Below, one piece after another: positions 44,128 to 54,259 of a stretch of DNA of 64,000 nucleotides; position 1 is the first letter of the stretch, and each line of letters starts with the position of its first letter. The DNA is taken from the NCBI RefSeq assembly GCF_039532215.1, contig NZ_BAAARN010000003.1:1-64000 (forward strand). The letters are read 5' to 3'. The position numbers and the translations under genes were made by a program. Below the pieces are notes generated by a model that was given only the letters and a program-made list of their open reading frames with translations, was not told the origin of the DNA and did not search any database. This stretch comes from Pedococcus aerophilus. GTDB taxonomy: Bacteria; Actinomycetota; Actinomycetes; Actinomycetales; Dermatophilaceae.

Positions 44128-44186
44128 CCAGAGGTGCTCAGAGTGGCCAGAGGTGCTCAGAGGTGTCCGGAGGTGCTGCCCGGACA
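44128..44186. repeat. Short direct repeats and hairpin in the gap before eda
   Basis: CCAGAGGTGCTCAGAG occurs at 44128-44143 and 44147-44162 (period 19), with a third weaker copy. TGTCCGG (44164-44170) pairs with CCGGACA (44180-44186). The rest of the gap 43987-44284 has no recognisable gene; the hairpin may act as a terminator for the eda operon. Confidence 0.5.
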
Positions 44187-44284
44187 CAGCGGTGGACGGC
44201 GGCCTCAAGTCCCCCGACGAGGCCACCGCCCACCTGTCCGTGGGGCGCCGCGAAGCGCCCGGTTGCCGCTGAGCGGCCCGTCCC

Positions 44285-44961
44285 CTAGGCCCGCAGTGTG
44301 GCAGCCTCGGCCGCCAGCTGCTCGATGCGCGCCCAGTCGCCGCCGACGACGGCGTCCTTGGGGGTCAGCCACGAACCGCCGACGCAGCCCACATTGGGCA
44401 GCGCCAGCCAGTCGGCGGCGGTCTCGCGCGTGATGCCCCCGGTGGGGCAGAACCGCAGCTGCGGGCACGGCCCGGAGACCGCGGACAGGTAGGGGCGTCC
44501 ACCACTGGCCTCGGCGGGGAAGAACTTCATGGCCTCGAGCCCGGCCTCAGCCAGGGTGAGCATCTCGGTGAGCGTGCCGGCCCCCGCGAGCAGCGGCAGG
44601 CCGGAGGCCAGCGCTGCCTCGAGGAGACGCGGCGGCGAACCCGGCGTCACGATGAACTGGGCACCGGCGTCCTGCACCTGCCGGACCTGCTCGGGGGTCA
44701 CCACGGTGCCGGCGCCGACGACCATGCCCTCGACCTCCGAGGCCACTGCCTCGATGGCACCGAGCCCGGCTGCGCTGCGCAGCGTCAGCTCGATGACCGG
44801 TATGCCGCCGCGCAGCAGCGCCCGCGCGAGCGGCACGGCCTGCTCGACGGAATCGACGACGACGACGGGGATGACCGGCGCCAGGTCGAGGATGTCGGCC
44901 TCGCTGGAGATCACGGGCTTGGCCACGGGAGCGGACCCGGTCCGTGCGGCGGTCGGGACGG

Positions 44962-44965
<4 letters not shown>
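44285..44965 (-). CDS. eda: KDPG aldolase
   Basis: 226 residues. Schiff-base Lys147 in A-M-K-F-F-P-A-E, Glu59 in V-I-E-L-T-L-R, and P-T-G-G-I near 178 give a complete class I active site. It splits 2-keto-3-deoxy-6-phosphogluconate into pyruvate and glyceraldehyde 3-phosphate. Start overlaps the edd stop (ATGA, 44962-44965). Confidence 0.93.
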
Positions 44966-46842
<1,877 letters not shown>

Positions 46843-46914
46843 GGAGCTCCTGGACTTCGGTGACTTCGGCGGTCGGGAACGTGGACCGCGCGAACGACGT
46901 CCTTGGCGTGCGCG

Positions 46915-46930
46915 TGTGATTCGTTTCACA
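46915..46930. promoter_or_regulatory. CRP-family site upstream of edd
   Basis: TGTGATTCGTTTCACA is a full TGTGA-N6-TCACA match, 73 bases before the edd ATG. It suggests control of the Entner-Doudoroff operon by a CRP/GlxR-like regulator. The site lies in the 219-base gap between edd and the divergent psiE-like gene, so it could act on either. Confidence 0.7.
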
Positions 46931-47061
46931 AGTGTGCCGACGTCTCAGGATCCATCAACGGCCATCCCGCCATGCGGACACCTCGTGGAGCAGCACTCCC
47001 CGCGCGACCCGTTCGTGCCGACCGGGGTGCCGAGTCGACACCGGTCCGCCACGATGGGGCC

Positions 47062-47598
47062 ATGAACGAGTGGATCGAGCGGCTGATCGAGAAGGTCGAG
47101 AACGTCATCTACCTGGCGGTCGCCCTCATCCTCTTCGCCATCGCCGGGGTGATCATCGTCAAGACGGCCCTGTCGTTCAGCGACCTCGGCGGCGGCAGCG
47201 TCGTCGACGTGTCGGCCGAGATCCTCGACCTGCTGCTGCTCGTGTTCATCGTCGTGGAGCTGTTGTTCGCAGTGCGCACGACGCTGTCACGCCGCGAGCT
47301 CGTGGCCGAGCCGTTCCTGCTCGTCGGCATCATCGCCTCGATCAAGGAGATCGTCGTCCTGTCGGTCAAGGCGCCGGACCTGCTCGGCAAGCCCGAGTTC
47401 GCCGACACCGTGCGGCTGATGGCCCTGCTGACCGGGACGATCATCGTCCTTGCGCTGAGCTCGTTCCTCCTGCGCCGCAAGGAGCGCGAACCGAGCGAGG
47501 GCGCCAACTCGGGCAACGGCGAGGACGAGGTCGAGGAGGACGTCGACGGGGAGGACGAGAACGACCGCGAGCACCGGGCCTCGGCCGGAAAAGCATGA
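47062..47598 (+). CDS. PsiE-like membrane protein
   Basis: 178 residues, four helices (about 13-35, 55-72, 85-103, 118-137) and an acidic tail of Glu/Asp. Matches the phosphate-starvation-inducible PsiE family in length and helix spacing; function unknown. CACGAT ends six bases before the ATG. Confidence 0.7.
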   Translation: MNEWIERLIEKVENVIYLAVALILFAIAGVIIVKTALSFSDLGGGSVVDVSAEILDLLLLVFIVVELLFAVRTTLSRRELVAEPFLLVGIIASIKEIVVLSVKAPDLLGKPEFADTVRLMALLTGTIIVLALSSFLLRRKEREPSEGANSGNGEDEVEEDVDGEDENDREHRASAGKA

Positions 47599-47643
47599 CC
47601 TGACTGTCGATCCGGTCGTCCGGGCGAGGGACCGTCTTCTCGC

Positions 47644-48324
47644 TCAGGGTTGGCGGCGGGACAGGCTCCAGCTCGCGGGGTCGTCGAGCGTCCCCTCGCC
47701 GGTGCGGGTGAAGACGAGCCGGTCGTGCAACCGGTTGCGGCGGCCACCCCAGAACTCGACCTCGTCGCAGTGCACGCGCCAGCCGCCCCAGAAGTCGGGG
47801 ACGGGGACGTCGTGGGCGTTCCCGTGGTCGGGGAACTGCGCTGCATACCGGTCGTAGGCGGACTCGAGGCCGGCCCGGCTGCCGACGGGCTGGGACTGCT
47901 GGGAGGCCCATGCCGAGATGCGCGAGGCCCACGGGCGGGTGAAGAAGTAGCCCTCGATCTCCTCGCGGTCGAGCTCTTGGGCCCGGCCGCGGAAGCGGAT
48001 CGCGCGGAACATCGACGGCCACGTCAGGGCCGCGGCGATGCCACCGGTGGCAGCGATCTCCTGCCCCTTGGCCGAGACGGTCGCGGTGACGAACCCCGGC
48101 CCCCGGTCGTCGAAGAAGCGCATGAGGACGGTGCGGACGTTGGGCTGCCCGTCGGCGTCGACGGTCGCGACGGACAGGGCCGTCGGCTCGGGCACGTCGC
48201 CCTGCGCCTCCGACCGGGCGATCGCCTCGTCGACCCACAGGCGGGCCTGCTGCCAGGGCGTGGCAGCGACCTGGTCCTCGGAGAGCCCATCGCCGCTGTA
48301 GTCCACGCGCCGCGCATCTGTCAT
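47644..48324 (-). CDS. pdxH: Pyridoxamine 5'-phosphate oxidase
   Basis: 226 residues. FMN-binding R-T-V-L-M-R-F-F and the C-terminal P-D-F-W-G-G-W-R-V followed by W-G-G-R-R-N-R-L-H-D-R are the PdxH signatures. It oxidises pyridoxine or pyridoxamine phosphate to PLP, a cofactor used by SerC encoded later in the window. Divergent from the next small gene. Confidence 0.95.
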   Translation of the reverse strand: MTDARRVDYSGDGLSEDQVAATPWQQARLWVDEAIARSEAQGDVPEPTALSVATVDADGQPNVRTVLMRFFDDRGPGFVTATVSAKGQEIAATGGIAAALTWPSMFRAIRFRGRAQELDREEIEGYFFTRPWASRISAWASQQSQPVGSRAGLESAYDRYAAQFPDHGNAHDVPVPDFWGGWRVHCDEVEFWGGRRNRLHDRLVFTRTGEGTLDDPASWSLSRRQP

Positions 48325-48371
48325 GGTCCGAGATTAGGGTGAGGAGCAGACCGCAGCGACAGGGAGGCACG

Positions 48372-48767
48372 ATGCCAGGCAAAGGCAAGGCCGTCGGCAG
48401 CATGATCCGGTGGGGTGTGAAGTACGGCCCCCACGCCGTCGTGCTCGCCCAACAGGCCAAGGAGCCCGCGATGGCGGCGGCCCAGAAGGTCCTGGACCGG
48501 CAGAAGGCCAAGCGACGCGCCATCGAGCACGCCGGGACGGTCCGCGACGGGTCGGTGCTCAAGACGTTCGACCCGCGCGCCGACCACGGTGAGGCCGTGT
48601 GGGTGGTGTTCTCGGGCGAGGACCCGATCGCCGCGCACCCCACCACGACGACGCCGATCCCCGAGCTCATCGCCAACAGCGACCTGTCGACGCGGGTGCG
48701 CCCCGCCGACCTGCCCACTCCTGCCGAGCGCCTCAAGCAGATCCCGCGTCGCCGCGGCGTGCGCTGA
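48372..48767 (+). CDS. Conserved hypothetical basic protein
   Basis: 131 residues, family not recognised. Basic first half (A-Q-K-V-L-D-R-Q-K-A-K-R-R), V-W-V-V-F-S-G-E-D in the middle, and a Pro/Thr-rich tail. GGGAGGCACG precedes the ATG. One base separates its stop from the GTG of the DUF2236 gene, so they are an operon. Confidence 0.7.
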   Translation: MPGKGKAVGSMIRWGVKYGPHAVVLAQQAKEPAMAAAQKVLDRQKAKRRAIEHAGTVRDGSVLKTFDPRADHGEAVWVVFSGEDPIAAHPTTTTPIPELIANSDLSTRVRPADLPTPAERLKQIPRRRGVR

Positions 48768-48768
48768 G

Positions 48769-49695
48769 GTGGCCCTCCTCGACCCGATCACCGGTGGCGC
48801 CGGAGCCCTGAGCGCCGGGGCACGCAAGCAGCTCGCGAACGCGTTGCGCTCCAAGGTCGCCGGCAACGACGCCCAGGTGAAGGCCGAGCGCATCTGGGGC
48901 GCCGAGGGCCCGCGCTGGTTCACCCCAGAAGACCCGATCTGGCGCGTCCACGCCGACGCGTCGATGTTCCCCGCCGGCATCCGCGCACTGCTCCTGCAGT
49001 CGCTGCACCCGTTGGCGATGGCCGGCGTGGCCGGGCACTCCGGCTACAAGGGAGACCCGTGGGGCCGGCTCCAGCGCACGAGCGAGTTCCTGGCGACGAC
49101 GACGTTCGGCACCATCGAGGACGCCGAGGCCCTGATCACGAAGATCCGCGGCATCCACGAGCGGGTGCGCGGCAAGGCCCCCGACGGCCGCCCCTACTCC
49201 GCCAGCGACCCTCATCTCCTCAAGTGGGTGCACGTCACCGAGGCCGACAGCTTCCTCACCGCCTACCAGCGGTACGCCGTCACCCCGCTGACGGACGCCG
49301 AGGCAGACCGGTACGTCGAGCAGAGCTGCATCGTGGCCGAGGCGCTCGGCGTCATCGACCCGCCGCGGACCGTCGCGGCACTGCGCCAGACCATCGAGGA
49401 CTACCGTCCCGAGCTCGAGTCCACCGAGGCGGCACGGGAAGCCGCACGGTTCCTGCTCGTCCACCCGCCCCTGCCGCTCGCGGCCCGCGCCGGCTACAGC
49501 GCGCTCGCCGCAGGCGCCGTGGCGATGCTCCCCCGTTGGGCCCGTATGCCGCTGCGGCTGCCCTGGCTGCCCGTCACCGAGCGCTTCGTCGGGCGTCCGA
49601 TCGGCGGCTTGGCGACGGCCACGGTCCGCTGGGCCATGCAGGACCCCGAGGACGTCCGCCGCCGCGCGCTGGCCCGGCGCAACGTCGTCGCCTGA
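48769..49695 (+). CDS. DUF2236 / MpaB-family oxygenase
   Basis: 308 residues. H-A-D-A-S-M-F, L-L-L-Q-S-L-H-P-L-A-M-A-G-V and L-L-K-W-V-H-V-T-E-A-D-S-F match the DUF2236 family, which includes the latex-clearing Lcp oxygenase and the MpaB heme-containing oxygenases; the conserved His residues would ligate heme. Substrate unknown. GTG start immediately after the previous stop. Confidence 0.82.
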   Translation: MALLDPITGGAGALSAGARKQLANALRSKVAGNDAQVKAERIWGAEGPRWFTPEDPIWRVHADASMFPAGIRALLLQSLHPLAMAGVAGHSGYKGDPWGRLQRTSEFLATTTFGTIEDAEALITKIRGIHERVRGKAPDGRPYSASDPHLLKWVHVTEADSFLTAYQRYAVTPLTDAEADRYVEQSCIVAEALGVIDPPRTVAALRQTIEDYRPELESTEAAREAARFLLVHPPLPLAARAGYSALAAGAVAMLPRWARMPLRLPWLPVTERFVGRPIGGLATATVRWAMQDPEDVRRRALARRNVVA

Positions 49696-49918
49696 CCGCT
49701 TGCCGAGACGACCTTCCCGGTTCAGGCGGCGGCCGCCGACCCAGGAGGTCGCGCGGTCGGTGGCGACCAGCCGACGACCAACCTCCGCCCTTGAGGCGTG
49801 GCCCCGTGCTCAGCTGCGGCCGGCCACCGCTGACCTGATCGTCGGCCGGTCGCCGACTGGTCGTTCGCCGGTTGCCGGCGGGTCCTCCGTCGGCCGTCGG
49901 GTGCCTGACCGCACTCGA

Positions 49919-51196
49919 CTAGGGCGTGGGGTGGCGGGCGTCGTAGCGCAGGAAGCCGGGTTGCAGGCGGGCGAGGACGACGATGGCGAGCACGCACGCC
50001 ATACCGCCGATCACGGCCGTCCACGCCTCACCGACTCCGGTGGACAGGAAGCCTCCGGCCATCTCACCCAGGCGTGGGCCACCGGCGACGACGACGATGA
50101 ACACGCCCTGCAGCCTGCCGCGCAGGTGGTCCGGCGTCGCGGACTGCAGGATCGTCGTGCGGAACACCGCGCTCACGGAGTCGGACGCCCCGGCGACCGC
50201 CATCGCGACCAGTCCGAACCACAGTGCCGTCCCACGGCTGAGCACGTCACCGGCGGCCAGCATCGCGGCGCCGAACCCGGCGATGGCGAACCCCCACCCG
50301 ACGATCGACACCATGATCGCCAGGCCTTGCCGTCGGACGTGGCCGAGGCGTCCGGAGAAGAACATCGCGACGATCCCGCCCACCGCTGCCGCGGCGCTGA
50401 GGGCGCCCACGGTCTTGGCGCCGCCGCCGAAGATCACCGCTCCTGCGGCAGGGAAGAGCACCCGCGGCTGGGCGAGGAGCATGGCCGCGATGTCGGCGAC
50501 GAACGTCATGCGCACGTTGGGACGGGTCGCGAGGAACGCGAATCCGTCGAGGACAGAACGCAGTCCGGGCTTCGACGGAGCCACCCCCTCCTCCCCGGGC
50601 TCGGGCGGCAGCGCGGGCAGCTTGGCCAGTCCCCAGAGGGCTGCGGTCGTGATGACGGCGTCGACCGTGTACGCCGCCTTGAAGCCTCCGCTGTCCACGA
50701 GGACGCCGGCGAGCAAAGGACCGACGGTCATCGAGGCGTTCATCGCGAACACCGAGAGGGCGTTGGCTGCAGGTAGCTGGTCGCGGCGAAGGATGCGCGG
50801 GTAGATCGAGCTGCGCGCGGGTGAGGAGACGGCGAAGGCACCGTTCCAGAGCGCGACGAGGAGGTAGAGGACCCAGACCTGGGTGTTGCCGACCCACGCC
50901 TGCAGGGCGCACGCGATGCTCGCGACGAAGGCCACGCTCTGCGCGACCAACCCCACGACGCGACGGTCGTAGTGGTCGACGAGCGTGCCGCCGTAGAGGC
51001 CCATGACGACCAGCGGCACCAGTGCGCAGAGCCCGACGACGCCCACGGCCGCGGTGGAACCCGTCAGGTCGTACACCTGCAGCCCGATGGCGACCACGGC
51101 CAGCTGCGAGCCGACGTTGGAGAGGGTGAACCCCGCATAGAGGCGTCGGTACGGCGCGTTCTCCCGCAACGGGGCGAGGTCGAGGAGCAGCGGCAC
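49919..51196 (-). CDS. MFS transporter, enterobactin-exporter-like
   Basis: 425 residues with 12 helices after a short N-terminus P-L-R-E-N-A-P-Y-R-R-L-Y. Y-D-L-T-G-S-T-A-A-V-G and S-S-P-A-R-S-S-I-Y-P-R are typical of the EntS-like (TIGR/MFS_3) exporters. GTG start at 51196; TACAGT lies seven bases upstream (leaderless type). The 223 bases after the DUF2236 gene (49696-49918) hold only GC-rich inverted sequence. Confidence 0.85.
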   Translation of the reverse strand: MPLLLDLAPLRENAPYRRLYAGFTLSNVGSQLAVVAIGLQVYDLTGSTAAVGVVGLCALVPLVVMGLYGGTLVDHYDRRVVGLVAQSVAFVASIACALQAWVGNTQVWVLYLLVALWNGAFAVSSPARSSIYPRILRRDQLPAANALSVFAMNASMTVGPLLAGVLVDSGGFKAAYTVDAVITTAALWGLAKLPALPPEPGEEGVAPSKPGLRSVLDGFAFLATRPNVRMTFVADIAAMLLAQPRVLFPAAGAVIFGGGAKTVGALSAAAAVGGIVAMFFSGRLGHVRRQGLAIMVSIVGWGFAIAGFGAAMLAAGDVLSRGTALWFGLVAMAVAGASDSVSAVFRTTILQSATPDHLRGRLQGVFIVVVAGGPRLGEMAGGFLSTGVGEAWTAVIGGMACVLAIVVLARLQPGFLRYDARHPTP

Positions 51197-51259
51197 CCGA
51201 TGGACTGTATGCCGCGTCGGCGCGGGGCTGCGCGGGGGTTCAGGGCGTAGCGTCACGGC

Positions 51260-52159
51260 ATGGACCCACGCCCGCGGATCGCCCTGCTCATCGATGCGGA
51301 CAACTCCTCCGCCAAGAAGCTCGACCTCGTCCTCAGCGAGCTGTCGAAGCTCGGGGAGACGAGCATCCGCCGGGCGTACGGCAACTGGACCAAGCCGGGG
51401 CTGCGGCCGTGGACCGAGATCCTGCACACCAACGCGATCCAGCCGATGCAGCAGTTCGACTACAGCCGCGGCAAGAACGCCAGCGACATGGCGATGGTCG
51501 TCGACGCAATGGCGTTGCTCTACAACGACCACCCGGACGCGTTCGGGATCGTGTCGAGCGACGCCGACTTCACGCCGCTGGTGATGCACCTGAGGGCCAA
51601 GGGCGCCCAGGTCTACGGGTTCGGCGAGGCGAAGACGCCCGAGCCGTTCCAGACGGCCTGCACAAGGTTCCTGCTGCTGGACCAGCTGACCCCGCCCGTG
51701 GACGACGTCGTCGAGCCGGCCGTCGAGGCGCCTGCCGAGTCCCCCGCCGACGGTTCCGCCGACGCCTCGGCCGAGGCCGCCGCTGGCAGCGGTGCGACGA
51801 CGTCCACGACGGCGAAACGGACCACCGCACGGAAGAAGGCCGCGAGCGCCGCCGCGGCCAAGGCCGCCGAGGCAGCTGCGAAGACCAGCGCACCCGGGCG
51901 CAAGGGTCCGGCCGAGCTGAAGCAGGACGCCCGCCTCGTCGCCCTGCTGCGCAACGCCGTCGAGAGTGCCGCGGACGACCTCGGGTGGGCGCGGGTCAGC
52001 ACGCTCGGCCAGTACATCTCCAACCAGTCGTCGTTCGACTCGCGCAACTACGGCTACGGCTCGCTCATCAAGCTGCTCAAGGCGATCGAGCTGTTCGAGA
52101 TCCGCGACGAGGGCAAGCAGACGTTGTCGGTGCGGGACAAGCGCCGCTCGAAGAACTGA
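51260..52159 (+). CDS. NYN-domain nuclease with C-terminal LOTUS (OST-HTH) domain
   Basis: 299 residues. NYN/PIN-like nuclease at about 5-135 with acidic metal site Asp12, Asp14 (L-I-D-A-D-N), Asp76, Asp82 and Asp101/Asp103 (S-S-D-A-D-F). An Ala-rich basic linker (about 150-215) joins a LOTUS/OST-HTH domain (about 220-295). This is the layout of bacterial LabA-like/MARF1-like RNA-processing proteins: the LOTUS end binds RNA, the NYN end cuts. TAGCGT ends six bases before the ATG. Confidence 0.88.
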   Translation: MDPRPRIALLIDADNSSAKKLDLVLSELSKLGETSIRRAYGNWTKPGLRPWTEILHTNAIQPMQQFDYSRGKNASDMAMVVDAMALLYNDHPDAFGIVSSDADFTPLVMHLRAKGAQVYGFGEAKTPEPFQTACTRFLLLDQLTPPVDDVVEPAVEAPAESPADGSADASAEAAAGSGATTSTTAKRTTARKKAASAAAAKAAEAAAKTSAPGRKGPAELKQDARLVALLRNAVESAADDLGWARVSTLGQYISNQSSFDSRNYGYGSLIKLLKAIELFEIRDEGKQTLSVRDKRRSKN

Positions 52160-52205
52160 CGCCGGCTCGTCGGTCGGCGATGGTCACGCGGCGACCAGGC
52201 GACGG

Positions 52206-52787
52206 TCAGTCGGCGATGGTCAGGTTCAGCTCGACGGCGAACGCCTCGGCGAGGTCGATGAGCTGAAGCCGTGAGATCGTCGCGCCCGCCATGCCGGCCA
52301 CACCGCGGGGGGCGCTGACGACCGACGAGCTGAGGTCGACGTCCTTCAGCCGCGCCCGGGAGAACTCCGGCGCGATGACGCGTCCGCCGTCGACCTCGAC
52401 GCGGGTCAGCTGCGCCTCCGCGAGATCGGGTTCGACGAGCTGGCAGTCGACGAACTGCACGTCCCACAGCTTGGCGCCGCGCAGGTTGAGGAACTCGATC
52501 TTGCAGCCCTCGAAGCGCACCCGGCGCAGCTCCGCGCCATACAGCTGCACGGCGCCGAGCCGCGCCCCACGGACGGTGCAGTCCTGCCAGGAGGTCTCCG
52601 AGAGGTCCACGCCGGCGCCGCGCACCCCCGTGAGCGCACACTCGCTGAACCGTGCCCGGGAGGCACGCAGGCCCGCGAGGTCCGCGTCCTCGAAGACGCA
52701 CTCGAGGAAGCGCGCGTTCTCCGCGGACCCCCCGCTGAGGTCGCCCGTGAACGTCTCGCCGTCGAAGTCCTCGTCCGGAAGCAGCAT
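52206..52787 (-). CDS. Pentapeptide-repeat protein
   Basis: 193 residues composed of A(D/N)LxX-type five-residue repeats from about 20 to 170, forming a right-handed quadrilateral helix. Members include gyrase protectors of the Qnr/MfpA type, but many are of unknown role; no MfpA-specific feature seen. Convergent with the NYN gene. Confidence 0.85.
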   Translation of the reverse strand: MLLPDEDFDGETFTGDLSGGSAENARFLECVFEDADLAGLRASRARFSECALTGVRGAGVDLSETSWQDCTVRGARLGAVQLYGAELRRVRFEGCKIEFLNLRGAKLWDVQFVDCQLVEPDLAEAQLTRVEVDGGRVIAPEFSRARLKDVDLSSSVVSAPRGVAGMAGATISRLQLIDLAEAFAVELNLTIAD

Positions 52788-52934
52788 GGGTCCATGGTGG
52801 CGGATGGCGCTGACGGTGCAGAATGTGCCGAGCCGACCCGCTGACCGTCCCCGCCTGACCGGCGCCCGGAGCCAGCACCCGGGTCGACGCACACCTGACC
52901 ATCGCCAACGATGACGAACAGATCGGGGACCCCG

Positions 52935-54032
52935 ATGTCCGACAACGACTTCAAGCCCGGCCTCGAGGGTGTCATCGCCTTCGAGTCCGAGATCGCCGAA
53001 CCCGACAAGGAGGGCGGCTCGCTGCGGTACCGCGGCGTCGACATCGAGGACCTCGTCGGCCGCGTGAGCTTCGGGCAGGTGTGGGGGCTGCTCGTCGACA
53101 ACTCGTTCGAGCGCGGGCTGCCGCCGGCCGAGCCGTTCCCGCTGCCGGTGCACTCGGGTGACGTCCGCGTCGACGTGCAGTCGGCCCTGGCCCAGCTCGC
53201 ACCGCTGTGGGGGTTCAAGCCGCTGCTCGACATCGAGCCCGAGGAGGCCCGCGACCAGCTGGCCCGTTCCTCGGTCATGGCGCTGTCGTTCGTGGCGCAG
53301 TCCGCCCGCGGCCAGGGTCGCCCGATGGTGCCCCAGGCGCAGGTCGACGAGGGCAGGACGATCGTCGAGCGGTTCATGATCCGCTGGCGCGGCGAGCCCG
53401 ACCCCCGCCACACCGAGGCCGTCGACGCCTACTGGGTCAGCGCCGCCGAGCACGGCATGAACGCCTCCACCTTCACTGCGCGCGTGATCGCCTCCACCGG
53501 CGCCGACGTCGCCGCGTGCCTGTCCGGCGCCGTCGGCGCGATGTCGGGTCCGCTGCACGGTGGTGCGCCCTCGCGCGTGCTGCACATGCTCGAGGGAGTC
53601 GAGGAGACCGGCGACGCGCAGGCGTACGTCAAGGGCGTCCTGGACCGTGGCGAGCGCCTGATGGGCTTCGGCCACCGCGTCTACCGTGCCGAGGACCCGC
53701 GCGCCCGCGTGCTCCGCGCCACCTGCAAGCGGCTCGACGCCCCGCGCTTCGAGGCCGCCGCGGCGCTGGAGCAGGCCGCCCTGACCGAGCTGCGCGAACG
53801 CCGTCCCGACCGTGTCCTGGAGACCAACGTCGAGTTCTGGGCGGCGGTGCTGCTCGACTTCGCCGAGGTCCCGGCGTCGATGTTCACCCCGATGTTCAGC
53901 TGTGCCCGCTCGGCCGGCTGGTCGGCGCACATCCTCGAGCAGAAGAAGACCGGTCGCCTGATCCGCCCCAGCGCCCGCTACACCGGCGAGGCCCCCCGCG
54001 GCCTCGAGGCGGTCACCGGCTACCGCCCCTGA
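52935..54032 (+). CDS. Citrate synthase 2 (actinobacterial CitA type)
   Basis: 365 residues. His in S-G-P-L-H-G-G-A and His in G-F-G-H-R-V-Y-R are the catalytic pair. The third position reads N-V-E-F-W instead of N-V-D-F-Y: a Glu replaces the usual Asp, as is common in the actinobacterial citrate synthase 2 subfamily. Makes citrate (or methylcitrate) from oxaloacetate and an acyl-CoA. An earlier ATG at 52911 is possible; 52935 fits the usual M-S-D-N-D-F start. Confidence 0.92.
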   Translation: MSDNDFKPGLEGVIAFESEIAEPDKEGGSLRYRGVDIEDLVGRVSFGQVWGLLVDNSFERGLPPAEPFPLPVHSGDVRVDVQSALAQLAPLWGFKPLLDIEPEEARDQLARSSVMALSFVAQSARGQGRPMVPQAQVDEGRTIVERFMIRWRGEPDPRHTEAVDAYWVSAAEHGMNASTFTARVIASTGADVAACLSGAVGAMSGPLHGGAPSRVLHMLEGVEETGDAQAYVKGVLDRGERLMGFGHRVYRAEDPRARVLRATCKRLDAPRFEAAAALEQAALTELRERRPDRVLETNVEFWAAVLLDFAEVPASMFTPMFSCARSAGWSAHILEQKKTGRLIRPSARYTGEAPRGLEAVTGYRP

Positions 54033-54048
54033 CCCCGCGCGCCGGCCA

Positions 54049-54080
54049 GGTATGGCGCGGCGCCGGCCGCGCGCCATACC
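54049..54080 (+). terminator. Hairpin terminator after citrate synthase
   Basis: GGTATGGCGCG (54049-54059) pairs with CGCGCCATACC (54070-54080). Contains the window-wide TATGG/CCATA-type motif. Confidence 0.65.
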
Positions 54081-54116
54081 CGGCCCGCACCCAGTTCGTC
54101 AGCCCAGTTCGACCGT

Positions 54117-54190
54117 CCCTTCGGCAGCAACCTCTGCTAGCAGATGTTGCTGCCGAAGGGCCAGGTTGCTGCCTACGGGCCGGGCAGCAA
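54117..54190. repeat. GGTTGCT-core hairpin cluster, left of the DUF559-like gene
   Basis: CCCTTCGGCAGCAACCTCTG and its near-mirror around CTAGCAG form a 44-base hairpin (54117-54160). A second inverted pair, TTGCTGCC/GGGCAGCAA, follows (to about 54190). The matching structure on the other side of the gene is at 55259-55355. Confidence 0.8.
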
Positions 54191-54259
54191 GGTGTGCTGG
54201 GTCAGCGGTTGTCCACAGGCCTTCCGCGGCGGACGTGGCGGGTGCGGCAGGCTGCGCCG

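Noticed and set aside
43987-44284. A coding gene in the gap between the micro-ORF and eda
   Set aside because: Possible frames are short, lack ribosome sites and cross the direct repeats; no domain is visible.
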